Shown one piece after another: positions 56,850-64,000 of a stretch of 64,000 nt of DNA (position 1 is the stretch's first letter; each line of letters begins with the position of its first letter). The position numbers and the translations under genes are program-made. The stretch is from EX4572-165 sp002254885 (GTDB taxonomy: Archaea; Thermoplasmatota; E2; DHVEG-1). The notes beneath the pieces were generated by a model. That model worked only from the letters and a program-made list of their open reading frames with translations, did not search any database and was not told where the DNA came from. The stretch covers positions 124,001 to 188,000 of the forward strand of contig JAOZSQ010000001.1 in the NCBI GenBank assembly GCA_029939595.1, written 5' to 3'.

Positions 56850-58553
56850 TTATAGTTCTAACTTATTTATCGTTGAGAACCCATTTTCCATTTTAACCTG
56901 AAATGCCCGATCAATCATATCATTATCAACATCCATCGCATGGGAAACTGTTATTATTTCCTTTAATTCATTATTGGAGGCATCTTTTAAAACTTCAAAC
57001 AAAATATTTCTACCCTCGGCATCCAAACCGGAGTCAATTTCATCTAATATTAAAATATTTATGTCGGATTTTTGATTTCTTAATTTGGAAAATGATAGGA
57101 AAGCAAAAACAACGGCGAGATCAATCAATTTCTTTTGTCCTTCTGAAAAACTAAAATAGGATGAAGATTCTTTGAATTTAGTTTCAACTACATCATTAAA
57201 ATTCTCATCAAATTTGAAATAAATTGGTATTTCAAACTTTTGCAAAAACATCTTCAGTAAATTATTAAGCACCGGCAACCGCTTCCTGATTATGTATTTT
57301 TTGATGCCGGTATCTTGCAACAACTCCTGTATTATTTTTTGGTAGTTAAATTCATAATAATTCAATTTTAGCAGTGTGTCAAAATGGTCAATCTTATTTT
57401 TAAAGTCATTGAACTTTGTTTCATCTATTTTGATGTCTTGTTTTAAGCTACTTATCTTGCTTTGTAATTGGGTTATTTTCTTTTTGCTTTGAGTTATTTC
57501 GTTTTTCATGGTCTTCGCTTTCAAAGCAATTACATCATATTTTTTTAACTTTTTTTCATGATCCTCAACTTTAATATTATATTCACCAATTATCTTTCTT
57601 ACTTCTTCTATATCATATTCTTTGTTTTTTTCTAAATCAATATACTCATTTACCTTTGCACAACCAGGACAATTACTTTGAAAGAATTCTTTTTTGGCTT
57701 CATCGGACCGCTTCTCTATTAGTAATTTACGTTCCGAATCTTTTTGTTCTTTCAGATATTTTTTGAGTTCTTTTAATTCTTCTTTTAAAGTATCTTCTTT
57801 GGCACTTATCCGTTTAAATCTAACAATGCCTTCTTCGTTGAAAATTATTTGTGTTTCCAATTCGCCTATTTCTAAAAGATACTCTTTTTTCAATTCTTCA
57901 TTTTTAGTAAGAAAATCTTTTTTTATCTTTTTCAGATTATCCAGATTTCTTTTTTCTTGTTTGAGTAAATTTTCATAAGCAATCTTTTCTTCTTTTTTAT
58001 TTTTAATTTCAAATTCAATATCACTAAATTTTTTAATACTTATTTCTCTCATCTTGGAAAAGACTTCAATACCAAACATATCCTCTACTAATTTTCTTTT
58101 TTCATCTTTTTTTAAAGTAAAAAATGATATACTTCTAGTGAGGGTTTTTACTACTATTTGGTTGAAAACTCTTTCATTTATTTTCAATATGCTTTCTTCT
58201 AAATAGCTCTGATAATCTAGTTTCCGAGCATCTTGATCAATGAGTTTATCGTTTTCATATATTTTAAAATATTTTGGTATTAATCCTCTCTCTATTCTAT
58301 ATTCTTTACCATTTGAATTGAAAGTAATTTCAACTTCAAGTCGTCTTTTTGTGATCCAGTTAACCAGTTGTTCCAGTTTGATTTTCCTATATGGTTTTCC
58401 AAAAAAACCAAAATACAAAACATCAACAAGTGCAGATTTTCCTTCGCCAATAGGTGCAAATATTCTTGAAACTCCTTTTTGAAAATCATATTCAGTCTTC
58501 CGATTCCCATAACTAAGAAAGTTTCTCCAAACCATCTTCTTTAGTTCAATCAT
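56850..58553 (-). CDS. 46: Recombination endonuclease subunit gp46 (Rad50-like)
   Basis: 567 residues, close to T4 gp46 (560). N-terminal Walker A A-P-I-G-E-G-K-S-A-L (about 33-42), long coiled coils with a zinc hook C-P-G-C (about 294-297), and a C-terminal signature/Walker B region S-E-G-Q-K-K-L and I-L-I-L-D-E-I-D-S-G-L (about 470-520). With gp47 it forms the Mre11-Rad50 nuclease that processes ends for recombination. Confidence 0.95.
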   Translation of the reverse strand: MIELKKMVWRNFLSYGNRKTEYDFQKGVSRIFAPIGEGKSALVDVLYFGFFGKPYRKIKLEQLVNWITKRRLEVEITFNSNGKEYRIERGLIPKYFKIYENDKLIDQDARKLDYQSYLEESILKINERVFNQIVVKTLTRSISFFTLKKDEKRKLVEDMFGIEVFSKMREISIKKFSDIEFEIKNKKEEKIAYENLLKQEKRNLDNLKKIKKDFLTKNEELKKEYLLEIGELETQIIFNEEGIVRFKRISAKEDTLKEELKELKKYLKEQKDSERKLLIEKRSDEAKKEFFQSNCPGCAKVNEYIDLEKNKEYDIEEVRKIIGEYNIKVEDHEKKLKKYDVIALKAKTMKNEITQSKKKITQLQSKISSLKQDIKIDETKFNDFKNKIDHFDTLLKLNYYEFNYQKIIQELLQDTGIKKYIIRKRLPVLNNLLKMFLQKFEIPIYFKFDENFNDVVETKFKESSSYFSFSEGQKKLIDLAVVFAFLSFSKLRNQKSDINILILDEIDSGLDAEGRNILFEVLKDASNNELKEIITVSHAMDVDNDMIDRAFQVKMENGFSTINKLEL

Positions 58554-59671
58554 TCTTCTCTTATAGTATTAGCTTGTTCATGAATGCCTACCATCATATT
58601 AAACAGTATTTGCTTGTCAATTGACGGATCAAATGTAGAGACATCAATAAAACTCTTCATAAAACCAGGAATATCTTTTTCATCTAAGGATTCTGTTTCT
58701 AGGCTTTCAGTAGTAAAAATTGCATTTTCATCAATTGTCTCAATTTGATATCCATCTTTTGATTTAAGTGAAAGTAATCTATAATTATCTTCAAGTATTT
58801 GTTGTTTTGATGTTGACTTAACTATAAGATTACAATAATTATTTGCTGCAATTTGAGATACATCACAACTTTTTATATATCGGTCTTTATATTTTTCTAT
58901 TCCTTTAATTCTATATTGTACAACACCTCCTTCCTCATAATAACAAATTCGTATGAATTTTGGAGAAGTCTCATTTTCAACAAATTCTATATTAAAGTCA
59001 TCTTTAAGAATATAAAAACCTTTTTTTCTATTGAAATCACCCCAATCCATTTGGTAAGGAGCACCAACATACATAATATTTTCTCTTCTACATGTATTAT
59101 GAAAATGACCTGACATAACAATTTTATATTCTTTAAAATAATCTAAAATTGTTTGTATACCGTCTTTGGTTTGGAATTGGTTAGGGTTTTCAAAAAGGAA
59201 TTCTTTAATTTCAAAATGTCCAACAAGAACGTCAACATTCTTAGGTATGTTTCTAAATTCCCTTTTTTCAATTATCCAAGGCGAGAAGCCAATTTTATAT
59301 TTCCCTATTGTAGTAGTAATTGGCTTGTTTATGATAGTAATGTAATTATATTCTCTAAAGTTGAAATCTAAAGAATTATATTCTCTACTATTTTTGAAAT
59401 ATGTATCATGGTTGCCCATTAACAAGTAAAGATTTATTTTTTCTCTTTCAAAAAAATCTGTGAACCGGCTTTTAACACTTTGTAAAATGAAATTATCCAC
59501 CCATTTTCTATTATGCATTAAATCACCACAATGAATAACAGCTTCTATATTTTCTTTATGTTGAAGAATATATGGAAAAAACTGTTTTTCAAAAAACTGC
59601 ATTTTGCGTTCAAATAAATCTTTGTTGTTTGCTTTGGCACCAAAATGTGTGTCACTTACAAATACAATCAA
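58550..59671 (-). CDS. 47: Recombination endonuclease subunit gp47 (Mre11-like)
   Basis: 373 residues. Phosphodiesterase motifs: V-S-D-T-H-F-G (5-11), H-C-G-D-L-M-H-N-R (about 47-55), L-M-G-N-H-D-T (about 83-89), V-G-H-F-E-I (about 150) and S-G-H-F-H (about 178). It overlaps gp46 by 4 bases, the usual gp47-gp46 order. Confidence 0.95.
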   Translation of the reverse strand: MIVFVSDTHFGAKANNKDLFERKMQFFEKQFFPYILQHKENIEAVIHCGDLMHNRKWVDNFILQSVKSRFTDFFEREKINLYLLMGNHDTYFKNSREYNSLDFNFREYNYITIINKPITTTIGKYKIGFSPWIIEKREFRNIPKNVDVLVGHFEIKEFLFENPNQFQTKDGIQTILDYFKEYKIVMSGHFHNTCRRENIMYVGAPYQMDWGDFNRKKGFYILKDDFNIEFVENETSPKFIRICYYEEGGVVQYRIKGIEKYKDRYIKSCDVSQIAANNYCNLIVKSTSKQQILEDNYRLLSLKSKDGYQIETIDENAIFTTESLETESLDEKDIPGFMKSFIDVSTFDPSIDKQILFNMMVGIHEQANTIREE

Positions 59672-59689
59672 TTAATTTCCTCCATTAAT

Positions 59690-60136
59690 TCATCCGGCAT
59701 CCGCCTCTCTATGAGTGATGGTATTATAGTCGTATTTTGATGAGTTGTTTAAAAGTTCTCCCGTTAGTTTGAATCGGAAGTTAGTGAAATGTTTTTCTTT
59801 CTTTAAATATTGTAAAAAACTATTATGTACGATGGTTGTAAAATAAGCAAAGGCGTTTTGTGATTTTAGAGGATTAAAATTATGAGCATATTTAACACAT
59901 GCTAATAATGCATCTCCTCTCATATCTTCAATATATGTGTATCCTGAAAAGTTTAATTTGTTTGAATATCTTGTTACAATTTTCAAAAAACAATCTGCAA
60001 CAAAATGTGGTATCGTTTCGGACCCGTTTTTTATTAAATTTTCTTTCCATACTGATACTGCGCTTGTAAAATCGCTATTGTTAATGTATAAATCATCCTG
60101 CTTAGTCAACCTCTTTCTTGGTTTGCGTTTTGTCAT
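59690..60136 (-). CDS. 55: Late transcription sigma factor gp55
   Basis: 148 residues. The segment G-Y-T-Y-I-E-D-M-R-G-D-A-L-L-A-C-V-K-Y (about 64-82) then A-F-A-Y-F-T-T-I-V-H-N-S-F-L-Q-Y (about 95-110) matches T4 gp55 region 2-like, which binds RNA polymerase core and the TATAAATA box. Length is below T4 gp55 (185). It is the first recognised gene after a pair of early promoters. Confidence 0.9.
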   Translation of the reverse strand: MTKRKPRKRLTKQDDLYINNSDFTSAVSVWKENLIKNGSETIPHFVADCFLKIVTRYSNKLNFSGYTYIEDMRGDALLACVKYAHNFNPLKSQNAFAYFTTIVHNSFLQYLKKEKHFTNFRFKLTGELLNNSSKYDYNTITHREADAG

Positions 60137-60320
60137 AACCGTTGGATTTCCTATTAGAATATAATTCTTCTATTTCTTTTAGTGCATTCATTCGTTTAAC
60201 ATGATCTGAATGTTTTTCCCATTCTTCATTTGTTTTGCCAAAACCATTAATTTTCCAGTTTTTGCACATCAAACATCCCGATCTTGCGTTTTTTGGCTTT
60301 AACCTTTTATGATGAGCCAT
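60102..60320 (-). CDS. Hypothetical protein
   Basis: 72 residues, basic; C-L-M-C at residues 16-19 is the only Cys pair. Overlaps the gp55 gene by 35 bases. Starts right after the tandem promoters, so it is an early leader gene. Unrecognised. Confidence 0.6.
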   Translation of the reverse strand: MAHHKRLKPKNARSGCLMCKNWKINGFGKTNEEWEKHSDHVKRMNALKEIEELYSNRKSNGYDKTQTKKEVD

Positions 60321-60403
60321 GTCAATTATACCAATTAAATTGTGATACTGATAAGATTTCTAATTAAAACGAATGCTTTTTTAGACAAATAATACCCCCT
60401 TAT

Positions 60404-60433
60404 ACTATATATCAACACAAACCAAATTTTCAA
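60404..60433 (-). promoter_or_regulatory. Sigma-70-like promoter, inner of a tandem pair
   Basis: TTGAAA (60428-60433) and TATAGT (60404-60409) with 18 bases between, pointing to the gp55 operon. With the outer promoter it fills the 234-base gap between divergent operons. Confidence 0.68.
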
Positions 60434-60460
60434 TTTTTTTTTCAATTAAGTATTAACTCC

Positions 60461-60490
60461 AAGATACCACGCTAATTTCAGTTATGTCAA
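60461..60490 (-). promoter_or_regulatory. Sigma-70-like promoter, outer of a tandem pair
   Basis: TTGACA (60485-60490) and TATCTT (60461-60466) with 18 bases between, reading toward gp55, gp47, gp46 and UvsX. Confidence 0.78.
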
Positions 60491-60513
60491 TACGACCAAA
60501 TTAGTTTAATAAA

Positions 60514-60521
60514 TATAAATA
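60514..60521 (+). promoter_or_regulatory. T4-type late promoter candidate for the plus-strand operon
   Basis: Perfect TATAAATA on the plus strand, 40 bases before the ATG at 60561. It divides this divergent gap into an early minus-strand side and a late plus-strand side. Confidence 0.6.
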
Positions 60522-60560
60522 AGAATATACATAAATCTATAACTTTTAAAGGGTATGATT

Positions 60561-60872
60561 ATGATTTCAAATAGAAGACAAGTGATTACTGAAAAATATT
60601 CCTCTATTACCACACCTTGTAAAATACAATGTAAAAGTAGCAAAGACAAACATTGTGTTTTAAAATGCCGAACAAAGAAAACAGGTAAAGTTGCAGCAGG
60701 AACTATAGCGGCTGGTGCGCTTGTTTATGGAGCACGTAAGTTAAACAAAGCTGTTGAAAAAGAAAGAGCAAAACAAATGAAAGGATCAAACACAAGAAGC
60801 GCAAAACTCTTTGTTGGTCCTATGAACAAAAAAGATGAACGTAAATTCAAATTCGCTAAACGGGTTAATTAG
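60561..60872 (+). CDS. Basic protein with a hydrophobic segment
   Basis: About 103 residues from the ATG at 60561 (AAAGGGT at good distance; an ATG at 60555 is too close). Cys-rich start (C-K-I-Q-C...C-V-L-K-C), then V-A-A-G-T-I-A-A-G-A-L-V-Y-G-A-R and a Lys-rich C-terminus. The arrangement resembles the next gene (Cys/basic part, Gly-Ala hydrophobic helix, charged tail), suggesting paralogy. Possibly a packaged or membrane-active protein. Confidence 0.65.
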   Translation: MISNRRQVITEKYSSITTPCKIQCKSSKDKHCVLKCRTKKTGKVAAGTIAAGALVYGARKLNKAVEKERAKQMKGSNTRSAKLFVGPMNKKDERKFKFAKRVN

Positions 60873-60880
60873 AGGTAAAT

Positions 60881-61359
60881 ATGATTAGTTAAAAAAATAG
60901 ATCAACAAACATATTGAACGAAAAAAAAAAGATTTTTGGAAAAAAAGAGAACCAGGAGACTTTCTATATCCAGCTTATAAATATTGTGTTAAACAATATA
61001 CCAAATTGAAAAAAGCTGGTGAAGTAGAAAAAAAGAATAAAGATGCATTTATTAAAAAATGCTTTAAAAGAACAGTTGTAAGTGGTGGTGTTGCTGCTGG
61101 AGTTACGTTGGCTGCTACAGGAGTAGGTGCAGTAATTACAGCAAAAAAACAAGCACAAACGGATGCGGCATGGGCTGCTAATAATGCTAGAATAGATCAA
61201 GAATTTGATGCAAAAAAAGCTAAAATGAGCAGCGATTTTAATGCCAAATCTGCTAGAATGGACAAAGAATTTAAAGATTTTAAAAAACAAAATAAAAAAG
61301 CTTTTGATGCATTTTCAAAAAAAGGCATGGACGTATTTGGAAAACATTCTCAATTCTAA
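60881..61359 (+). CDS. Membrane-helix plus coiled-coil protein, 5' end disturbed
   Basis: The frame is open from about 60914 to 61359; the C-terminal part from 61006 is clear. Hydrophobic segment V-V-S-G-G-V-A-A-G-V-T-L-A-A-T-G (residues about 24-45 counted from 61006), then a heptad-like region with A-R-I-D-Q-E-F-D-A-K-K-A-K-M repeats. The ATG at 60881 meets a stop after three codons; one or two base changes in the A-runs would connect it. No Shine-Dalgarno precedes the TTG at 61006. Unrecognised. Confidence 0.5.
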
Positions 61360-61364
61360 ATTAA

Positions 61365-62075
61365 ATGAACTTTAAAAAATTTTTATTGGAAACAGGACAA
61401 TATCGTTATATATATCCTAAACATAGAGGTGAACTTACATTTGATAAGGTTTTAAAAAGAATAAAAAGTACAAGTTCTTTATCTACCACATCAAATCTCT
61501 TTGGCGAAATCTCAGGTGTTGCTTGGAAAGAAATAAAGAAATTTTCATCACCTCAAGATTTTATGGAACATATATACTGGCATGGAACAGGTGGTTGTGT
61601 AATTAAAGGATTAAAAGCAGGGTTTGCTGTTAGATATAAAGATGCTGGTGGAGGATATGGTGAAGACTATCATGTTATAAGTCTTTCTAAAAGTAAAAAC
61701 AAAGCTAGTAACTTTACAGGTATGTCAAGTTCTGGTACAGTATATCCTGTGTTGCTTAGAAAAGGTGCAAAAGTAAAAGAAATAACAACCATTCAAGATG
61801 CCAATGAAGTTGATGATATTTTAGTTGATTTGTGGTTGGATGATGTAGACGCAGTAAAATTGGGAGATTGGGCTAGATCATGTTCGGAAGAAGAAATCGC
61901 TATTTTAAATCCACGAGCAGTATTAAAATTTCGTGGTGAACACTATCCAGTATTTAATAAAAAGAAATTTGAAAATCCAAAATTGGATATTTATAAAGCG
62001 ATCTTTAATACAGTAAAAAATAACGAATGTCCAAAAAATGGGAAAAATTACACTATGTTACAAGTAGAATATTAG
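61365..62075 (+). CDS. ADP-ribosyltransferase-like protein with capsid-targeting motif
   Basis: 236 residues. Starts M-N-F-K-K-F-L-L-E-T-G, like the T4 internal-protein tag. Then Y-W-H-G-T-G-G-C (about 71-78), H-V-I-S-L-S-K-S (about 104-111, strand with the STS-like core), S-G-T-V-Y-P-V-L-L-R-K-G, and S-E-E-E-I-A-I-L-N-P-R-A (about 173-184), the E-containing loop. This H-G-T / S / E-x-E order is like ADP-ribosyltransferases. T4 packages the ADP-ribosyltransferase Alt in the head and injects it to modify host RNA polymerase; this protein could do likewise. Target unknown, and catalysis unproven. Confidence 0.68.
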   Translation: MNFKKFLLETGQYRYIYPKHRGELTFDKVLKRIKSTSSLSTTSNLFGEISGVAWKEIKKFSSPQDFMEHIYWHGTGGCVIKGLKAGFAVRYKDAGGGYGEDYHVISLSKSKNKASNFTGMSSSGTVYPVLLRKGAKVKEITTIQDANEVDDILVDLWLDDVDAVKLGDWARSCSEEEIAILNPRAVLKFRGEHYPVFNKKKFENPKLDIYKAIFNTVKNNECPKNGKNYTMLQVEY

Positions 62076-62084
62076 GAGCAATTG

Positions 62085-62288
62085 ATGTTATCAAGAAAAG
62101 TCAAAAAACAGAAACTCAATGAAGAGTATTCAGAACACAATAAAGAGGCTGTAAACTCTTTTGATAGATGTATGGCAAAGGGATTTTTACCCCCACAATG
62201 CGAAAGAAAAGCTTACCAAGAAAACGAACCAACAGAAACAGAAGGCGATGGACCTTTTGATAATATAATATTTGGAGATTTTAACTAA
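62085..62288 (+). CDS. Small basic/acidic protein
   Basis: About 67 residues from the ATG at 62085 (GGAGC upstream). Basic N-terminus, C-M-A-K-G-F-L-P-P-Q-C-E in the centre and an acidic end. Its stop overlaps the next ATG by one base. Unrecognised; lies between two presumed packaged proteins. Confidence 0.6.
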   Translation: MLSRKVKKQKLNEEYSEHNKEAVNSFDRCMAKGFLPPQCERKAYQENEPTETEGDGPFDNIIFGDFN

Positions 62289-63238
62289 TGATAAATTTTA
62301 AACAATATTTAAAAGAAAGTACAGCACCGGTTATATTTAAACATTACACTAATTCAACCGGTTTATGGACAATGAATAGATCACCAGTAACATGTGTTAG
62401 ATGTGCAACAAAAACATGCCTAATGAACTGTTATACTGGTCTTGATTTTAGAACTGATGATACGCTCAAATTTGATAAAAGAGTAGAATCTTATTGGAAA
62501 AATGTAACAGCAGAACAATTTAAAATTGATATAGAAAAAAAAGCAAATAATGCAAGAATTAAAGAAAAAAAATTATTAGAAAGGTTTAGATTTTGTGAAC
62601 GAGGAGAACCAATTGTAACTTCTAAAGACATCAAAAAAATTGAAAAAATTGCTGGTTCAATGAAAGAAACATTATTTTGGATTCCTACACGTTCATGGAA
62701 TACAGGAAGAACCAAATCACAAGAATTTAATGATGTTGCTGATCAAATAATTGCCGACCCTAATATACATAAATCAACAAAAAACCGATTAAATATAATG
62801 AAATCGGAATTAGAAACTGATTTAGAAACAAACAAAACAGATGATATAAGCGGAACAAGTGGAATGAAGGAAACTCATTGTCCACTTTGTAATAATACAT
62901 TAACCATAGAAAATCGTAATGTGTTAACTGAAGGTTTAGGTGGACTTACAAGTTTAATGAAAAAATCAAATATCCGATTACTTGCATCAATTGATAATGA
63001 TCCCGTTTCTCAACAAAATTGGCCTTCTCTTGTTAAGGATGGTTGGTCTACTATTTACTTCAGTGCTGATGAACCTAAAAGTGCTCCAAATGGTGCCAAA
63101 ATATATCCTTGTCCTAAAGCATTACATAAAGCACCACCAGGACATTGTAAAAACTGCAATAAAGGATGTTTTCACCCACGACCAATTCATATTTGGATGA
63201 AAGATCATGGACCTCAAACACGAAAAAATGAATCATAA
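62288..63238 (+). CDS. Packaged Cys-rich protein family, copy 2 (intact)
   Basis: 316 residues. N-terminus M-I-N-F-K-Q-Y-L-K-E-S, then C-V-R-C-A-T-K-T-C-L-M-N-C-Y (about 38-51), R-F-R-F-C-E-R-G-E-P-I-V (about 100), F-W-I-P-T-R-S-W-N-T-G-R (about 137), C-P-L-C (about 197), G-W-S-T-I-Y-F-S (about 252), and a C-terminal C-x-x-C cluster. The pattern, including a CxxxxCxxxC-like cluster and a second zinc knuckle, is shared with the split copy at 19208-20266. The Cys cluster followed by C-Y and R-G-E-P recalls radical SAM or thioredoxin-like families, but I cannot identify it. The stop overlaps the converging helicase gene by 6 bases. Confidence 0.7.
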   Translation: MINFKQYLKESTAPVIFKHYTNSTGLWTMNRSPVTCVRCATKTCLMNCYTGLDFRTDDTLKFDKRVESYWKNVTAEQFKIDIEKKANNARIKEKKLLERFRFCERGEPIVTSKDIKKIEKIAGSMKETLFWIPTRSWNTGRTKSQEFNDVADQIIADPNIHKSTKNRLNIMKSELETDLETNKTDDISGTSGMKETHCPLCNNTLTIENRNVLTEGLGGLTSLMKKSNIRLLASIDNDPVSQQNWPSLVKDGWSTIYFSADEPKSAPNGAKIYPCPKALHKAPPGHCKNCNKGCFHPRPIHIWMKDHGPQTRKNES

Positions 63239-64000
63239 ATTTTCAGCCATCTCTATATCATAAAATATAGATTTGGTTCTAAATTCCCGTTCTTTATAAT
63301 AAGAACTTCGTTTGAAAAATTGTCTCAACGTATAGTTTATCCATTGGGTTTTCATCTTCTCAATGGATATACTACCATCATCATTTTCAATTTCAACATC
63401 ATCCTCATATTCCCATTTTAAAGCATCTATCAAATCATATACTTTTATCCATTCCTTCCCTTCTTTGATTCTTCGTCCACGACCAATTGATTGAAGCACA
63501 GGGATCTTTTTCTTGTAACTAGTAGCAAATATTATATAATGCAAATTCTTTATATTAATACCTTGTCGGAAGGTTCCATAACTTGCCACAATAACCACAT
63601 TGTTTTTTCTTTCTGTAGTCGCCCGAATCATTTCCCTTTCCATTGTAGGAATATCTTTATCAACATAAAAAATTATTCTATCATTTAAAATGGTTTGCAA
63701 TTCCTCTTTAATCGCCTTCCCATGTTTGATTCTATTAAAAAGGATTATTACATTTTGATTTAAGTTTTTAACTATTTTGGCTATAAATTCGGTTCGCTCA
63801 CAACAATCTATTAAAGCATCTAATTCAGCAAAATAATTTGGTATCGGATTACCATCATCATCAAATTTAGTATCATGAACTAAATCAAAAACTTTTTTTC
63901 TAAACCATTCTGGATATGTAAGAAATACCTTAACCAATGACAATTTGGCTATAATACCCCTTTGTTCTAAATCTTTATCTGTTGTATATTTTTTCAATGG
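63233..64000 (-). CDS. uvsW: UvsW-type superfamily 2 helicase, C-terminal part
   Basis: About 254 residues of a larger protein that continues off the right edge. Helicase C-terminal motifs: V-I-I-L-F-N-R-I-K (about 90), V-V-I-V-A-S-Y-G-T-F-R-Q-G-I-N-I (about 136-151, motif V), L-Q-S-I-G-R-G-R-R-I (about 171-180, motif VI). It is similar to T4 UvsW, which handles recombination intermediates and R-loops. The N-terminal ATPase half is outside the window. Confidence 0.85.
   Translation of the reverse strand, partial: PLKKYTTDKDLEQRGIIAKLSLVKVFLTYPEWFRKKVFDLVHDTKFDDDGNPIPNYFAELDALIDCCERTEFIAKIVKNLNQNVIILFNRIKHGKAIKEELQTILNDRIIFYVDKDIPTMEREMIRATTERKNNVVIVASYGTFRQGINIKNLHYIIFATSYKKKIPVLQSIGRGRRIKEGKEWIKVYDLIDALKWEYEDDVEIENDDGSISIEKMKTQWINYTLRQFFKRSSYYKEREFRTKSIFYDIEMAENL

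Noticed and set aside
1..64000. CRISPR array, integrase or insertion sequence
   Set aside because: No regularly spaced repeats, no integrase or transposase frame, and no terminal inverted repeats were seen.

Overview
This window is part of a large, AT-rich (roughly 70% A+T by eye) T4-like myovirus genome. The T4-type core is recognisable: family B DNA polymerase, gp41-like helicase, primase, RNase H/FEN nuclease, UvsX recombinase, gp46/gp47 (Rad50/Mre11), gp32 single-strand binding protein, UvsW-type helicase (cut by the right edge), late sigma factor gp55, a candidate late co-activator gp33 and a gp13-like neck protein. The many short, ATGA-overlapping genes, the tRNA cluster and the absence of ribosomal or metabolic operons also fit a phage. 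No integrase was seen. The 100 Ns at 32984-33083 show that this is a scaffolded assembly. The host is not identifiable from the window, but it should be flagellated, because the phage carries flagellar and chemotaxis genes.

Layout. Almost everything is on the minus strand. 60-15 kb (left part, 1-15300): accessory region of small genes, nine tRNAs, PTH2, YqeY, a Gp37/Gp68-family protein, and a DnaJ-FliM-FliN operon, plus a SemiSWEET-like transporter and a group I intron in tRNA-Leu(UAA). 15300-20300: virion proteins, a ClpP-like protease and a presumed packaged protein. 20300-32100: Mom-like DNA modification protein, DNA polymerase, endolysin, dUTPase, ATP-grasp and HD proteins, a broken histidine kinase and a phage tmRNA. 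32100-43400: gp13, gp32, gp33, a calcium-loop protein, an amidohydrolase, a methyl-accepting chemotaxis protein and class II ribonucleotide reductase. 43400-60320: a kinase-like protein, small zinc proteins, then the replication/recombination/late-transcription block. 60514-63238: the only plus-strand operon, with an ADP-ribosyltransferase-like protein and a second copy of the presumed packaged protein family.

How it may work together. Early genes appear to use host sigma-70 promoters with an unusually constant 18-bp spacer; two of them share a 19-bp start-site element. Late genes are probably driven by gp55/gp33 from TATAAATA boxes. Translation support is heavy: tRNAs mostly for Leu, Ser and Arg, tmRNA, PTH2 and YqeY. 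FliM, a tandem-SpoA FliN and a chemoreceptor suggest that the phage alters host motility. Several proteins share an N-terminal F-K-x-[YF]-[LF] motif like the T4 capsid-targeting sequence, so an ADP-ribosyltransferase-like protein, a kinase-like protein and a Cys-rich family may be packaged and injected.

Caveat. At least five genes carry single-base frameshifts, mostly at short homopolymers, and two carry in-frame TAA codons. Whether these are assembly errors or real decay cannot be decided from the sequence alone.
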